DNA from: Petrosia ficiformis
Lineage: Eukaryota > Porifera > Demospongiae > Haplosclerida > Petrosiidae
Direction: 5' to 3'
Assembly: GCA_947044365.1 (NCBI GenBank)
Contig: OX345642.1
Location: 7,394,776-7,458,775 of the forward strand
Length of the DNA: 64,000 nt
The first letter of the stretch is position 1; the number at the start of each line of letters is the position of its first letter. Both the position numbers and the translations under genes were made by a program. This document shows, in pieces, positions 40,861 through 54,540 of the stretch. The notes below the pieces were generated by a model. That model was not told the DNA's origin. It ran no database searches and saw only the letters and a list, made by a program, of their open reading frames with translations.

Positions 40861-42426
40861 CTATGGTTGAAATGAGTCAGTAAAATATATAATATTGAAG
40901 AAAACAACAGCACCAACTAATGAACCTAGTTGAGTAAATATTCCATTTAACAGAAGAGCAGTATGTGAATCTATAGGATCAGCATGTAGTTGAACCGCTA
41001 TGCCTACTTTAGTATATGAAACAATACCAGTTAATGTGACATTAATAGTTACCTACAGGAAATGAAAAACAAATTAAACAAGTATATATATATATAAAAT
41101 ACATACATAAACACTCACAATTAATATTCCACCAGTTATTCCTGTCACAAGGGAGCCAGCAGTCAAAGCTGTTATCAGTATATATACACCCATTATACAT
41201 GATATTGAAGTAAAAACAGCTGTTAACATTCGAGATTTCACTGGAAATAAAGTAAATATCAAAACAACTATCGGATTAGCTAAGAGGGCAAGATTTATTG
41301 CAAGATGTAGTACTAGGTTGCTATAGTTACCAAATGCATAAGGTGATATTGAGCTTATAGCACCATTCGTAATGAAACTAAGAATCGCTATACAGATAAG
41401 AGGTGTCCTCTGGTTCCATATAATTAGCAATACTTTCTTATTAGTATATGACAATGGAAGTGTAGAATGTCGTTCAGTCTTGAAATGTTTCACTAGCTTC
41501 ACTTCCTGTTCATCTTCATTTTCTACCTCGTCTTCCTTAGGCTCCTGGGTCAGTAGAACTTCCTCTTCTTCAATTGGCGTATCATTTATCTTCATATCTT
41601 CCTCAGGTATGGAAGAAGCACTTGATATCACAGAACCATGCCTATTCTGGTGAGTCTGTAGTTTATTTTCTTCCCATTTCTTCCTTTCTTTCCTAGCTGC
41701 TGGAATTACCAATATACCAATAAATGCAAGTCCACATGCAACCATTATACCTGCTAGGAATAAGAAATAAAGATTGGGACTATATCGTATGCCAAGATGT
41801 TTGAAACTTTTGTACGTTTCTTTACCAGGATCACATGACAAAGAATTATTAACTGATCCTTGTATTAAAGCTAAAGCACTTGGTAGGACTCCACTGAGAC
41901 CTTCTCCTATATAAAGAGCACTGAGATATTCAGCTGGAAAATGTTTCATGAATGGTACAAAAACAACTGATGAAGTACAGTCCACAAGAGCCAACGAGAA
42001 TGATAATATTATTAACACAACACTGTGTGACTCATCATTTATTACTGCTGTTGTATTCCAAAACAACGACAACAAAACACATGATACTATACCAATTATT
42101 ACAATAACAATAACTGCAGCAACTTCCAAATAGAAGTCATTCAATCTGGTCTTATGCCATATTATTTTCACTATTGCATATAGCAATGGACCAATATTAG
42201 CAACTTGAACAACAACACTTAGAGTTGTGGCTAACTTGTAACATTCTGGTTGAGTAACAAGAAGAATAGGGAGTTCTGCCCATATACCATTGATAGCCAC
42301 CCAGGATCCTATACCAAACACACAAAATAATAGATAGGTAATGATAGAAATAGATGATAAACTTTTGTATAGTTTGGTGAAGAAATTGATGACTTCTATC
42401 TTGCTTGAGGACGTTGAGGTCTCCAT
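40861..42426 (-). CDS. SLC52A: Riboflavin transporter, SLC52A family
   Basis: Two exons (41119-42426 and 40861-41052) give 499 residues. The N-terminal half follows the SLC52A (RFVT) pattern: GIGSWVAINGIWAELPILLV, LSVVVQVANIGPLLY, SFSLALVDCTSSVVFVPFM and GEGLSGVLPSALALIQG. A long acidic cytosolic loop (EEEEVLLTQEPKEDEVEN) splits the hydrophobic segments, with about eleven membrane spans in all. The second exon supplies the last ones (LGSLVGAVVFFNIIYF). The family imports riboflavin at the plasma membrane. I cannot say which vertebrate member it matches best. The start is 61 bp from that of HDAC8, on the opposite strand. Confidence 0.93.
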
Positions 42427-42487
42427 CTCTAAACCACTCCCACTTCGTTAATGCCATTTAATGCCATTTAATGCCATTTAATGGAGG
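42427..42487. promoter_or_regulatory. Very short SLC52A/HDAC8 shared promoter with 10-bp repeat
   Basis: Only 61 bp separate the two start codons. Inside are three full copies of ATGCCATTTA in a row (42451-42480), with a partial fourth running into the HDAC8 coding start. Confidence 0.7.
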
Positions 42488-44474
42488 ATGGAGTTGAGGA
42501 AGGTAGTTTATGTTCATTCAACAGACCTTTTACAACAATCAGAAAGCAATCCAAGAATTAATAATAGGGTATAAAATATCATTCATTTATTGTATTCTTA
42601 ATTATAAAAACAATTGTAGTCATCCATAGTGTTTAGTCTTATACAAGCATATAGGTTACTGGAACATGTACAGTGAGGCCACAATACATATTGTATATAA
42701 TTGAATATTACCATGTAATACAGGGTTGTACCTCCTTTGGTTAAGACTAGTGAAAAGGAATTGACTTCATTTCATTCAGTAGATTACATTCATTATATAC
42801 GATCACTTGAGTACAATGAAGACGAAGAGCAGGAAGAATATGGGATAGGTAAGATGAATATAATATATTCACTGTATTTGAGTTTTAATCCAGGTTACGA
42901 GTGTCCTAAGTTCACTGGTCTCTACTCTTATATATGCTCCATTGCTGGTGCCAGTCTTGCTGGAGCTAAAACACTTGTGACAGGAGAGGCAGACATTGCT
43001 GTGAACTGGTATGGAGGCTGGCATCATGGCAGCAAGTAATATATGCATCGATTGATTGTTTATTTATTTACTTGTTAATAAGATATTGTAATGATTATTC
43101 TGTCACATTCATATTTACTTGTGAATAGAGATAATGCATTGATTATTCCTCAATACATGTACATACATGGTTTATTTATTTGTGAATAAATACAATGTAA
43201 TGATTATTCTGTCATACTCATCAACACACATACTTTACTTGAGAATAGAGATAATGCATTGATTATTCCTCAATACAAGTACATACTTTGTTTATTTATT
43301 TGTGAATAAATATTATTCTGTCATACTCCTCAACACATTTTTTTGTTTATTTATTTAGAGATAGTGCAGCTGGATTTTGTTATTGTAATGATGTAGTGAT
43401 ATCTATTCTCACACTTCTTAAACACTTTCCTCGTATATTGTACATTGATTTAGATATTCATCATGGAGATGGTATGACATTCTCACTACAACATCACTAA
43501 TTGTATAATTTATAATTAGGAGTGGAACAAGCTTTTTATTATTCTGCCAATGTACTCACTCTCTCAATACATAAATTCAGTCCTGGATTCTTCCCAGGTT
43601 TTATTTCAGACACAAACCCATACTGATACTTCTAATAATCCATACCATTAGGTACTGGTTCACTGGATACCATTGGAGCTGGTAATGGACAATATTACTG
43701 TATTAACGTGCCACTTGAAGATGGTATTACTAATGATCAATATATATACCTGTTTAACAGGTTGGCATTGTATCATATACAATATTATATTCATCTTATC
43801 TGTTTCATAGTATAGTTGATACAGTATATAAAAGATACTGTCCAAATGTTGTAGTAATCCAGTGTGGTGCAGACTGTCTCTCAGGTGATCCCGTAGGTAC
43901 ATTCAATTTAACATCAAAAGGAATGGGAGAGTGTATCAATACTATATTGAAATGGAATTTACCTCTAATGCTATTAGGAGGAGGTTAGTATCATATGTAT
44001 CTACAAGTAGGAGGGTATGTGGTATGTACATTGAATAAGAGTGTATATATAATATATACATGTATTTCATAGGAGAGTAACTACATGTACATGTATTTTA
44101 TTAAGTAGGAGGTATGTACATATTTCATAGGAGAGTAACTATATGTATGTGTATTTTATTAAGTAGGAGGGTATGTACATGTGTTTCATTACTATAGGAG
44201 GGTATAATTATCCTAATACTGCCAGATATTGGACATATTTAACATCATTATTAGTAAATCAAGCCTTGAGTAATGATATTCCTGAACACAAGGTATACTA
44301 ATAATTATACGTATAATAATGATTAAACTTATTCTGTAGTATTTTCTCATGTATAATCCTGGATATCAATTACATGGTCAATGTAGTAATAGAAAGAACT
44401 GCAACACTACGCAGTATATTACTGAATTACTAGCAAATATACACAAGAATTTATTAAAGATAAACAAATTATAA
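42488..44474 (+). CDS. HDAC8: Class I histone deacetylase, HDAC8-like
   Basis: Ten exons (42488-42568, 42620-42672, 42724-42848, 42894-43035, 43359-43471, 43520-43597, 43652-43760, 43811-43983, 44198-44292, 44340-44474) give 367 residues; human HDAC8 has 377. The start [17 protein letters not shown] aligns with the HDAC8 N-terminus, and the short C-terminus also fits HDAC8. The zinc-hydrolase core is intact: [11 protein letters not shown] (tandem His), [26 protein letters not shown] (zinc ligands), [23 protein letters not shown] and [14 protein letters not shown] (catalytic Tyr). It removes acetyl groups from histones and from proteins such as cohesin. Some introns carry imperfect repeats (43050-43340, 44030-44190). 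Confidence 0.95.
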
Positions 44475-44591
44475 TTAAGTTAAAAATATGTATAATTATT
44501 TGAATGACATAACAGATCAAAACGTTCATGTTAATAATTATAATTATCCTTTAATGAAAGGTTGTGTGGGTTATCTAGATACACGAAAGTC

Positions 44592-46230
44592 TTAACGCCT
44601 CTTTTTAAGATCTTCAAAACGACGAGTAAGATCATCAAAATCAACATCACCACCACCACCACCACCACCATCATCTGAGTTCATTGAGGAATCAGGAAAT
44701 CCAGTTGTGGGTACTGGAGGTAGATTTAATCCATCACCATGAGCTAATGAAAGAAAATTGTATAAGTTAAATACTATAATACAGGTATATAATTCACTGT
44801 TTGGTTGAGGCATGCGTGGTGGTTGTGGAAGTTGAGGAGGTTGTTGTCCAGGTAATGGACCACTTGGCTGAAGGGTTGAAAATAGATATATAAAAATCAA
44901 TTATAAGTTATAAATTAACGTACATAAGGTAAAGCTGTATTATCCCGTTCTGTGTAAGGAGGTGCAGGAATACGAGAATCACCACGAAAATCATCCACGG
45001 GAAACTTTTGAGGGAGTGGTCCTGCTTGTGGAACTAGAGGGCCAGTTGAGTAAGGTGCTTGTGGCATTGGAGGAAAGGCAGGAGGACCAGTAGGTACAAC
45101 TTCTTCGAATTCCTTTCCTTTTCCTCCTCCCCCTCCCCCTCCAAAATCTCCTGGATAGAATGGTTTGTCATCAGGATGAGGACCAATTGGAAGATCATCT
45201 TCATCCTAAAGCAATAGATTGTCACATGACTATCATATGATAAGGACATAATAAATTGCTTACCATTAGCGCTGATGGATCTGGTTCATACTCAACTTTA
45301 TAATTTCTTGCTATTTCTATCATATAATTCTCAACTAAAGATTTCTTTGGAGCTTCAATACCTAATCGATGTATCACCTGAAATAAACCACACCCACATT
45401 AATTATCATAAAGCAGTTGTAGCATTGAAAAAATACCTTTGGGTTGACAGTACCAGTGATGTTAGATCTGGCGTGTTGAGCAAATTCTCTACCAAATTTA
45501 ATTTCCAACTGTTTCTCAACCTAATAGATACATACATATATACAGTCACTCAAACAAACACTTGCATGTGACCACCCATGTGACAGGAACTTCCTTAATG
45601 CTTGTACAATTTCCTGTATTACATTGGCTTCTTTATATTGCTGGAGTTCTTTTCTCTTGGGTGTATCAGGTGGTCACATGTGTACATCACATATATATTT
45701 ACCACAGATAATTCTTGTAATTCCGCTGATAATCTTGGAGCTACCCAGATGAGAGTAGAAACAGATTCAATGATTCCATCTTCACAAAATCTAAGAGGAA
45801 AGATGAACAACGTATCATTCATTAACTTATGAATTGATTTACTTCATTTGTTCGAGCATTCCAAAACGAGCTAGTAAAAGGTCACAATATAGTTCAATAA
45901 CTTCCATAGCCTCAACTAAATAGTCTTCACGAATAATGTGTTCTACCTACGAAGAGAGAGAGAGAGAGAGAAGGGAGGTGTCAGATGTGTGCAGGCGTGT
46001 TTAACTGACTCTAATTCGAGCTCTTTCAAGACGACCAGCTTTCATGTAATCTGCTATCTCTTTTCTAGCCTTCAATGCCTGTTCAGCTACAATAAATAAA
46101 TATATATAATCATAAATAATAATAATATTTCACTATCAATAAACTCACTTTTCTTCTTTTCCAAAAGCTTCAGTCGGTTAATACATAATCTTAGATTAAC
46201 TCTTAGTTTATCAGGCTTAAAAACAGGCAT
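44592..46230 (-). CDS. IST1: IST1, ESCRT-III-associated protein
   Basis: Starts MPVFKPDKLRVNLRLCINRL, the IST1 helical signature, then KLLEKKK, ARKEIADYM-type sequence with RARIRVEHIIREDYLVEA, LYCDLLLARFG, ESVSTLIWVAPRLSAELQEL and later EFARHARSN-type and PKKSLVENYMIEIARNYKV-type segments. A Pro/Gly-rich linker (PLPGQQPPQLPQPPRMPQP) and a poly-Gly tract lead to the C-terminal MIM-type motif DVDFDDLTRRFEDLKKRR, which binds MIT domains such as those of VPS4. IST1 regulates ESCRT-III in abscission and endosomal sorting. The gene is convergent with HDAC8 and head-to-head with the SOCS gene. Confidence 0.93.
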
Positions 46231-46507
46231 CCTGCAGTGTACTTGTCTCTCTCTTCAGAACTATAAACTGTAGAGTCAGTGCAACTATTTTGTAGTGAAA
46301 ATAATATCTCGTGATTGTCACAGGATCTAATGATGTCATGTGACTATAAACTAAACGTCACATGACATATTGAAATAACCACACATATATACAACAGATT
46401 ATAATCTTCAAGAAGGTAAGTTGGCACAGCTAGTCAGCTACAAGTCTGTAATAATTCTACGCTGTGTTGTACATACCTTCCTCTGCCTCCTTTATCATAT
46501 CTAGACC

Positions 46508-47614
46508 ATGTCCAAACGAAACAGACAGAGAAGTTCAAGTGGTGACCCACCTACTTACCAGGAAGATGTTGACAAAGAAAGGAGAAGAAATAACAATAGG
46601 ACTGTACTAAGTAAGCTACGTAAAAAGTTATCTAGAGAGAGAAGTATATCGGATGATCAAAGATATCATCCATCACATCCTCCATTAACTAAAGCGAATA
46701 CTTTACCCTGCCCGAGTCGTTCAAATCATTCTAGTACATGGGGTCTAGAGGAGGTCTCTCCTTTTCAGGGTGGTAGTGATGAGTCACTTGATAGTGGATC
46801 AGATCCACGTGGAATTGATTGTTCTGGAAGTGATTGCTCTCCTCGTAATCAAAGATCAAGTATATATGATGAAGTTGCTGTTCAAAAGGCATTTGGTCCA
46901 GCTATGAGGGATATCGGGAGATGGTTCACTCAACAGCAACGTCTACAATATCTTTCACTTGAACAGTTAGAACAAGAAAGGTTGGGTTCCAGACCACCTC
47001 TCCCCTTACCTCCCATTAGCAGAAGAAAACCCGACACAGTATTCATCGAGTTAGATTCTAATGAAGCTGTACTATACGATCGTGTGGAACCTCGTTTACT
47101 TGGAACTAATGGGCTTCAATTAGGTCTTCGTGATTTAGCTCATCATGGCTGGTATTGGGGACCTTTAACTCGTGTTGAAGCTGAAGAGAAATTAAATGGA
47201 CACAATGATGGAACATTTCTAGTAAGGGACAGCTCCGATGAACGATATTTTCTTAGCTTGAGTTTCAGGTCTCAAGGAAAGACTCTTCATACAAGAATAG
47301 AATGTTGCAATGGACACTTTAGTTTCTATAGTTTTCCTGATTCAGAGAACGAAGGCTATGATTCTGTAGCTGAACTTATTGGAAGATCAATGCAGTTTTC
47401 AAGTGTTGGTGTATTTTGTTTCAGTAGAGCAAGAGCAGCTGGGTCCCCTGCTGTACCAGTACGGCTATTGAAACCCCTTTCTCGTTTAACACAAATACGA
47501 TCGTTACAACATTACTGTCGGTTTGTCATCAGACAGAGTATAAGATTTGATTCAATACGTCAACTCCCTCTACCACGACATGTACACTCCTTCTTAGAGC
47601 AATCACAATATTAA
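46508..47614 (+). CDS. SOCS6: Suppressor of cytokine signalling, SOCS6/7 type
   Basis: A single coding exon of 368 residues, unlike its many-exon neighbours. The N-terminal half is disordered, Ser/Arg-rich and contains a PPTY motif (DPPTYQED). The SH2 domain, at about residues 215-310, reads HGWYWGPLTRVEAEEKL, GTFLVRDSSDERYFLSLSFR (phosphotyrosine-binding Arg in FLVRDS) and KTLHTRIE, and is followed by a SOCS box (PVRLLKPLSRLTQIRSLQ, YCRFVIRQ, LPLPRHVHSFL). SOCS proteins bring tyrosine-phosphorylated targets to Elongin B/C-Cul5 for degradation. The motif pattern matches SOCS6/SOCS7 most closely; I cannot separate these two. Confidence 0.93.
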   Translation: MSKRNRQRSSSGDPPTYQEDVDKERRRNNNRTVLSKLRKKLSRERSISDDQRYHPSHPPLTKANTLPCPSRSNHSSTWGLEEVSPFQGGSDESLDSGSDPRGIDCSGSDCSPRNQRSSIYDEVAVQKAFGPAMRDIGRWFTQQQRLQYLSLEQLEQERLGSRPPLPLPPISRRKPDTVFIELDSNEAVLYDRVEPRLLGTNGLQLGLRDLAHHGWYWGPLTRVEAEEKLNGHNDGTFLVRDSSDERYFLSLSFRSQGKTLHTRIECCNGHFSFYSFPDSENEGYDSVAELIGRSMQFSSVGVFCFSRARAAGSPAVPVRLLKPLSRLTQIRSLQHYCRFVIRQSIRFDSIRQLPLPRHVHSFLEQSQY

Positions 47615-47805
47615 TTAATCCTCATAAATGGGTTTATTAATTAATCAATACTCTTAAATGGTGTACCTAATCTTTACATATGTTTATGTTTGTAAAATCA
47701 CTCATATTTGCATCAAGTCAATTATTCCTTAATTCTGTCTTATTATGGTAATGTATGTATGTATGTATGTATTGATAGTCATTTAGTGTTCATTTCTTTT
47801 ACACC

Positions 47806-48779
47806 TCAAAATGCGTAACGTGTTCGAATGTCTTCCAATTTCTTGGCTACTTCACTTGGAGTTCGGTCCAAGTCATCAGCGATATCTTTTCTCTTTAATG
47901 GATCCAGTGAGTTGTATAACTCACACAAGTCACCGTCGACAGTTTTCTATTGAATAATGTATTATATTGTAGTATAATGTACTGTACATATGTACCTTTG
48001 CTGGGAGGTAGTATGAACGAAATGATAAGTGGTCTCTTCCAACTAAGTTAGACCATTCGGCTCTCATATGCATTTCCAAGTGTTGAAAGAAATCGATGTC
48101 CTAATAAAGGAACAATATGTATGCATATACTGTAATAACTGTATTGTTACCTCTTTAGAAGAGAAGGGAACTAACATACCAATCCCTCCACTTAATGTTG
48201 TATATACAATTAATTCTGAACCTCCAGGAATGAGTGAACATTTATGAACACTATTCATACCCTCACCAATATGGTAATGATTGAGAAGTGCCGCCTAAAA
48301 CAATACCTTAACTAACTTTATAGAACAAGTTAAGATGCATACCTTCTGTGAAGCTCCACTCAACACACCTCTATCCCAAATAGCACGACTACCAGAAGGA
48401 TCTTCATCAATGTCGTCAGTTACATCCGTAGGTAATCGACACTATTACAATATATATAATCATACTATAGATTACAAGTTCATTAAACTCACCACAGCAA
48501 TATTACCAAATTTATCGGCTGTAGCTAATGTATTATAATCCAGTATAGTAGATGCCGTTATATATCTGTATAATCTAATAACAACACTATTTAAACGTGG
48601 TATAATCACAACCTTGGCATTGTCTCATCTGCAAATATTACTAATTGATTTTCCACCGGTTTATATTTCATAAAATGCAATCCCTCTTGAACATCACTAA
48701 CATATACACGATTACCCATCACCTTAATATCAACAACGAGATTTGGGAGGTGCTGTCAAACACAATAGTAATGTAATAC

Positions 48780-48810
<31 letters not shown>

Positions 48811-51800
48811 CCTTATTCTCACACTTCCTGAGCATTTTCTTTTTACCAATATCATATATTCTCAATAATTTACCAACTCCAACTAACAAACGACCTTGAA
48901 ATGGCTCCATAGCAACAGGTACATCATCTAGGGGTGTCTAATTATTATCAAATATTCTGTTATTAACACATGGTGTAGTATTATCATACTTACTGTATGT
49001 ATATGATCTAATTTACTTCCATCAGGTGATAGTTTGAATACAATAAGAGATCCACCAGAACAATAACGAGGAGATAAGATCATCTCTTTCGCTGTTCCCA
49101 CAACAACATACCATTCCTGATCTCCTTTTGATGAAAATTGACACACAGCAATACTAAAATAATGAATAAACATTAACACATCCTGAACACATGAACAATA
49201 CATAACAATTCACAAACAATAAACAAGAAATAAACAATACATAACAGCACACAATAGATGAGCAATACATAACAGCACACAATAGATGAGCAATACATAA
49301 CAGCACACAATAGATGAGCAATACATAACAGCACACAATAGTACACAATAGATGAGCAATACATAACAGCACACAATAGATGAGCAATACATAACAGCAC
49401 ACAATAGATGAGCAATACATAACAGCACACAATAGATGAACAATACATAACAATTCACAAACAATAAACAAGAAATAAACAATACATAACAGCACACAAT
49501 AGATGAGCAATACATAACAGCACACAATAGTACACAATAGATGAGCAATACATAACAGCACACAATAGATGAGCAATACATAACAGCACACAATAGATGA
49601 GCAATACATAACAGCACACAATAGATGAGCAATACATAACAGCACACAATAGATGAGCAATACATAACAGCACACAATAGATGAACAATACATAACAATT
49701 CACAAACAATAAACAAGAAATAAACAATACATAACAGCACACAATAGATGAGCAATACATAACAGCACACAATAGTACACAATAGATGAGCAATACATAA
49801 CAGCACACAATAGATGAGCAATACATAACAGCACACAATAGATGAGCAATACATAACAGCACACAATAGATGAGCAATACATAACAGCACACAATAGATG
49901 AGCAATACATAACAGCACACAATAGATGAACAATACATAACAATTCACAAACAATAAACAAGAAATAAACAATACATAACAGCACACAATAGATGAGCAA
50001 TACATAACAGCACACAATAGTACACAATAGATGAGCAATACATAACAGCACACAATAGATGAGCAATACATAACAGCACACAATAGATGAGCAATACATA
50101 ACAGCACACAATAGATGAGCAATACATAACAGCACACAATAGATGAGCAATACACAATAGTACACAATAACAGCGTCTCATAGATATTCGAAATGAATAA
50201 TACTATACATACAACATGTGAAAGTGAAATTATCTTCAGTATTAATGTTGTTTACTTTATTATAATTTGTATTATTAGTTATTGATTTAGTCATGATAAC
50301 AATAACTAACATAGTATACCTGAAGGCTGCTTCATTCTGTTCAAACTGCACTAAATCAAGTGTTCTTCCTTGACTTGGATGCATTATTCTTAAACATGAG
50401 GCCCACATTCCTGAACCAGCTTTTGGAGCTCCAAAGATATTTTCTGGTAAATCTTCAGCTAAAAATGCCTCAGCAGCCTGAGCTGCGGCTATCTGCTCAT
50501 CCTCTCCAGCACTCTGTACCATCTCTTCAGCCATTTGCTGTTTTCTGTGCAGTTTAGTGGCTTCAGTGAAAGCATTATGATCTGTTTCTATCAACAGTAA
50601 ATTATTAGTTGGTGGATGTATAAGGAGACTACGGGGTGTGTATTGCAAAGGAGTGGATATTTGATTAAATACCACACCCAGTTTCTCAAGAGATAAAATC
50701 CTAAAGAACGAACAAAAATATAATCATTACATGTTTAATTTATGACATACCTCAGAGTGTTGGTTGCTATGGCAACAATACCTTCAGGGCATTGTTCAGA
50801 GGAGAATGAGGATGCATATTCCAATACATCATAAGAAAGAGGTGTGAGGTGAAATCTGGACTGATATGTATAACTCAACCATGTTCTACTGGATACAGCA
50901 ATCACAGCTTCACCACTCTGAACACGAACTCGAAATAAACGAATAGCTCTAGTACCTAAATACCTTATATGGGCATAAAATATAATTAACAATATGACCA
51001 ACATTTGGAAACACTATAAATTATTGTATACAAAATGTGGTATGGCCATCAACTTCCTACACAAAACATATTTTGCAAGTGAATTGATAATTTCCCAGTA
51101 GAGTGCATTTATTAACAATAACAAACCTTGTACGAGTATCTGATAAATCACCAGTCACACTATCAAGAGCTGTTCTCAACAATACACCATTTTGTAATCC
51201 AATATTTAGGAACAAACCACCAACAGAGACCACACCCATTTCTGAATCGCCTGCTCCACCCATTTCAACTATACATAATGATTCCGGTAATGCTGGTAAT
51301 GCTTGCATACTCAAGGGTTGTAAAGTATCCTATATACATAAGTAGCACACAGTATTAATAACTATGTAAAATATGTAATGTATGTAAACATATAATTAAG
51401 AAATGTAACATGACAGACTCATGAAGATAACTACAATGTGTTAAGTGTACAAACATTTAATTAAGATATGGTCACATGACTTGTTCTTATAAGCATGCAG
51501 ATCACATGACTATCACACAGACATAGGGTAATAGATCACATGATTTCAAGGTAGTAGAAGTAATAGGTAATTAAAAACCTGAGATAATACTAATAGACAA
51601 TCAAGTAATAGTATTAGCTCATGTTGAGGTAATATAGTACACTGGTTTAGGAAGTATTGGTAAATACATTACACTGCCTTAGGGATATTAGTAATAGCAT
51701 TATACTAATTTTTAAGGTAATAATAATATATTACACTGACTTGGGAGGTATTAACAGCAATAATTATAATAATTTTTAAGGTAATATATAGTAATTAGGC

Positions 51801-54445
51801 GGTATTAGTAATATAATGATTTTTAAGGTATTTAGTAATATAATGATTTTTAAGGTAATTAGTAATATATTAGATTCCAATGTAATAGAACATATGTCTG
51901 CTATCACATGATATACGAACCGATCACATGACAACACATGATGTAACTCACTGAGGGGTCTAGTGATATGATACGAACAGTTTGATCAGCTAGACCAACT
52001 GCTAAAAATCTTGATCTTTGATGTCCAGGTGGTATAGATCCTAAACTCATACATACCACTTCAGCGGACATCTCTTTACGTTCAGTATACTCATTCAATT
52101 GACCAGACTATAATTATGTTTATTAATTAACAATAATTAATTAAACGACCACACCCACTCACTTGATCCATTTCAAAATACACAATTTCTCCTCCAGATA
52201 ACGCTATTACCACTTGTCTCTCACTTAGAGCACATTTTTTAATAATTCGTTTTCCTGGACTCCTCCATTCATTCACACGCTTATCAGCACGAATATGACG
52301 TATTCCCTCTGGATACACCTGTAATTAATTTAAAAGTGGGTGTGGTCAAATTGTCTCAGATAATAATGCCATACATCAGTTATATCAGACTGGGGCGGCT
52401 ATATAGTCATCACAGACACACACACACACCTGTATCAATGCATCCTCTCCAAGCTGAGAACATGCTATGGTCGGAGTTGTTCCTAAGAAACCAGACTCCG
52501 TAACTTCTTCCACAGTTTCTCCAATGGACAAGACCAGAGTAGCATTCATGAAAGACACCACAATATATGAATCAAATTCCTCTGTAGGGAGAGTGAAGTA
52601 ATATATAATTATATATTCCAATAATACCTGAAGCATTCTTCTTCACTGTCCATACAGCATTAGGATTTCCTGGTAGTTCTGATACAGCCATTTCAGTTAC
52701 TTCTAAACCATGTCGTAAAACCCTTAAAGAGGAACGAGGTCCACGCCCACATGCTACATATAATTGAGGAGTATCTTCATTTGCCAAGTCAGCAATCTAC
52801 GAGAATGAGTATCATGATATTCTATGTGTTACTACATGAATCTCACTTGACAAGCTAATATAGGAGAAAGACTTTCCATTTCATCAACTAATATTAGATT
52901 TTTTAGAGGACGAGGACCAAAAAAGAACGTCTCCCCCTCTTCCAAAGGATAGTCAGAAAGGAACTCCCTCTCTCCATCATTATCACCAAGATGAGCAATT
53001 TGATATAAATAACTGACGAGTATTGCTAATAATTGTTAATTTACTTGAGATACACTCACTGATTGCCAAATTCAGAAGCACAGAACAGTAAACCACTTTT
53101 TAGAACACATAATGATATACATACAGGTACAGTATCAAAATATTTAATTCTCATTCGAGAAACCTGAAAATCATACAAGATAAGATAATAGAATAGAATA
53201 TGATTAAACTCACTAGTTCATCTTCCACATCCAATGTAACTTTAAAAATATCTCCTTGTTCAGATTGAGTCAAGAAGAAGAACATATGCTATTAGGGAGT
53301 ATAAGAGAAGATCAAATCTTTATATTTCAATTACTTCCTAACCTTTGTTTTGTGCATCGCACTAGTTACAAATAACATACTTCTCTCAGCGTCATCAAGA
53401 TCATTTTGTCGTCGAGGAATTGGGCATCGTATATCAGGCTGATCTCCAAGATTCTTATATATGATGTAATTCTCACAACAAACAAGGACACCACTTGGAC
53501 CATCACTACCTCCAGGCACTGAAACAAAGATTGATAATACCATTATAATATACATATTGAATACCTGTCATTAACATATTAGCAATGTCTTCCAGTGGTT
53601 CACTGTGTTTCCTTACAACATGATTCAATCCAAGGTCAAGCTCATAAAAAGTTAAATTCTATAAGAGTCATATCACATGATTATCACATGATTACCAAGT
53701 CACAAGACATTACATAGTTACCTGTTGAGCAACCTGAGCTGCTTCTCCTGTTGGGTCGTTATCAGCCTCCTCATAATCCAATTCCAGACAAGCAAACATT
53801 GGATTCTCAAATCCCACATCTACTCCTATAATATGATGAATGAGGGTGTGTGTTTTATGTGCCTCAAGTGGAGATGAGATAGTTAGACGAGCAGCTGGAT
53901 CACGATTTAATATATACACAAGTTTTTGTTTCTCAACAGCCCCTATAAATAGTAGTACTAGTTGAATATACATAATTAACATAGCTCACCTATCATTAAT
54001 GACCGTCCCTTAGGATCTACAGCTAGATATTGTCCTGGTACTATACGTCTACATCCGCTTTTTCCAAATGTTTCTTGATGGATTTTCTCAAATACATTCT
54101 TCTGTGCATTGTATTCAAGAATTACAACTCGACCAGAGTCACTGCCAACGACAACATAATCTGTACAAGGTATAGGACAGCGTATACCATTCACGTGATT
54201 ATCATGTGACAGTACTCACCCTTGGAACTGCCTGTTAGCCTGAAAGGAATTAGAGACCTTATGATACCAAAAGCCTCCACTGAAAGGAGGGGTACAACCT
54301 TGCCTGTATTTGGATCAGGTCTGAGTAGTTCCAGGAGCTTCCCTCGGGCTACAATCACTTCCTGAACCTTCTTGCCACTGAAATTCCCATGAACAGCTGC
54401 GGTAATACAGGATGCCTTTTGAAGAGTGAGAGCATAAAATTGCAT
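47806..54445 (-). CDS. SF3B3: Splicing factor 3B subunit 3 (SAP130)
   Basis: SF3B3 is a triple beta-propeller in the U2 snRNP SF3b complex. The coding sequence follows the family from start to end: [116 protein letters not shown] sequence, [71 protein letters not shown] sequence, [56 protein letters not shown] and the C-terminal RTRYAF-like end just before 47806. There are about 25 exons. Most introns are short, but one (49.15-50.3 kb) is filled by a large repeat array and another (51.4-51.9 kb) is AT-rich with imperfect repeats. Confidence 0.96.
49190..50170. repeat. Higher-order tandem array in SF3B3 intron
   Basis: Monomers of about 28 bp (AACAGCACACAATAGATGAG plus CAATACAT) form a higher-order unit marked by CAATTCACAAACAATAAACA at 49206, 49451, 49696 and 49941: an exact 245-bp period over four units. 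Long minus-strand frames here ([20 protein letters not shown]) are artefacts. Confidence 0.95.
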
Positions 54446-54540
54446 GTCTCCCTCCTTTTTAAAACAGCATGGGCTTTAACTGAGCATGCGCAATGAGTGA
54501 ACACGTGGTTAAGTGGTTTTATAAAATTTGCATGTGATTA

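Noticed and set aside
49154..50181. Open frames of up to 240 residues on the minus strand (Cys/Leu/Tyr-rich)
   Set aside because: Products of the SF3B3 intronic array; composition is purely that of the repeat.
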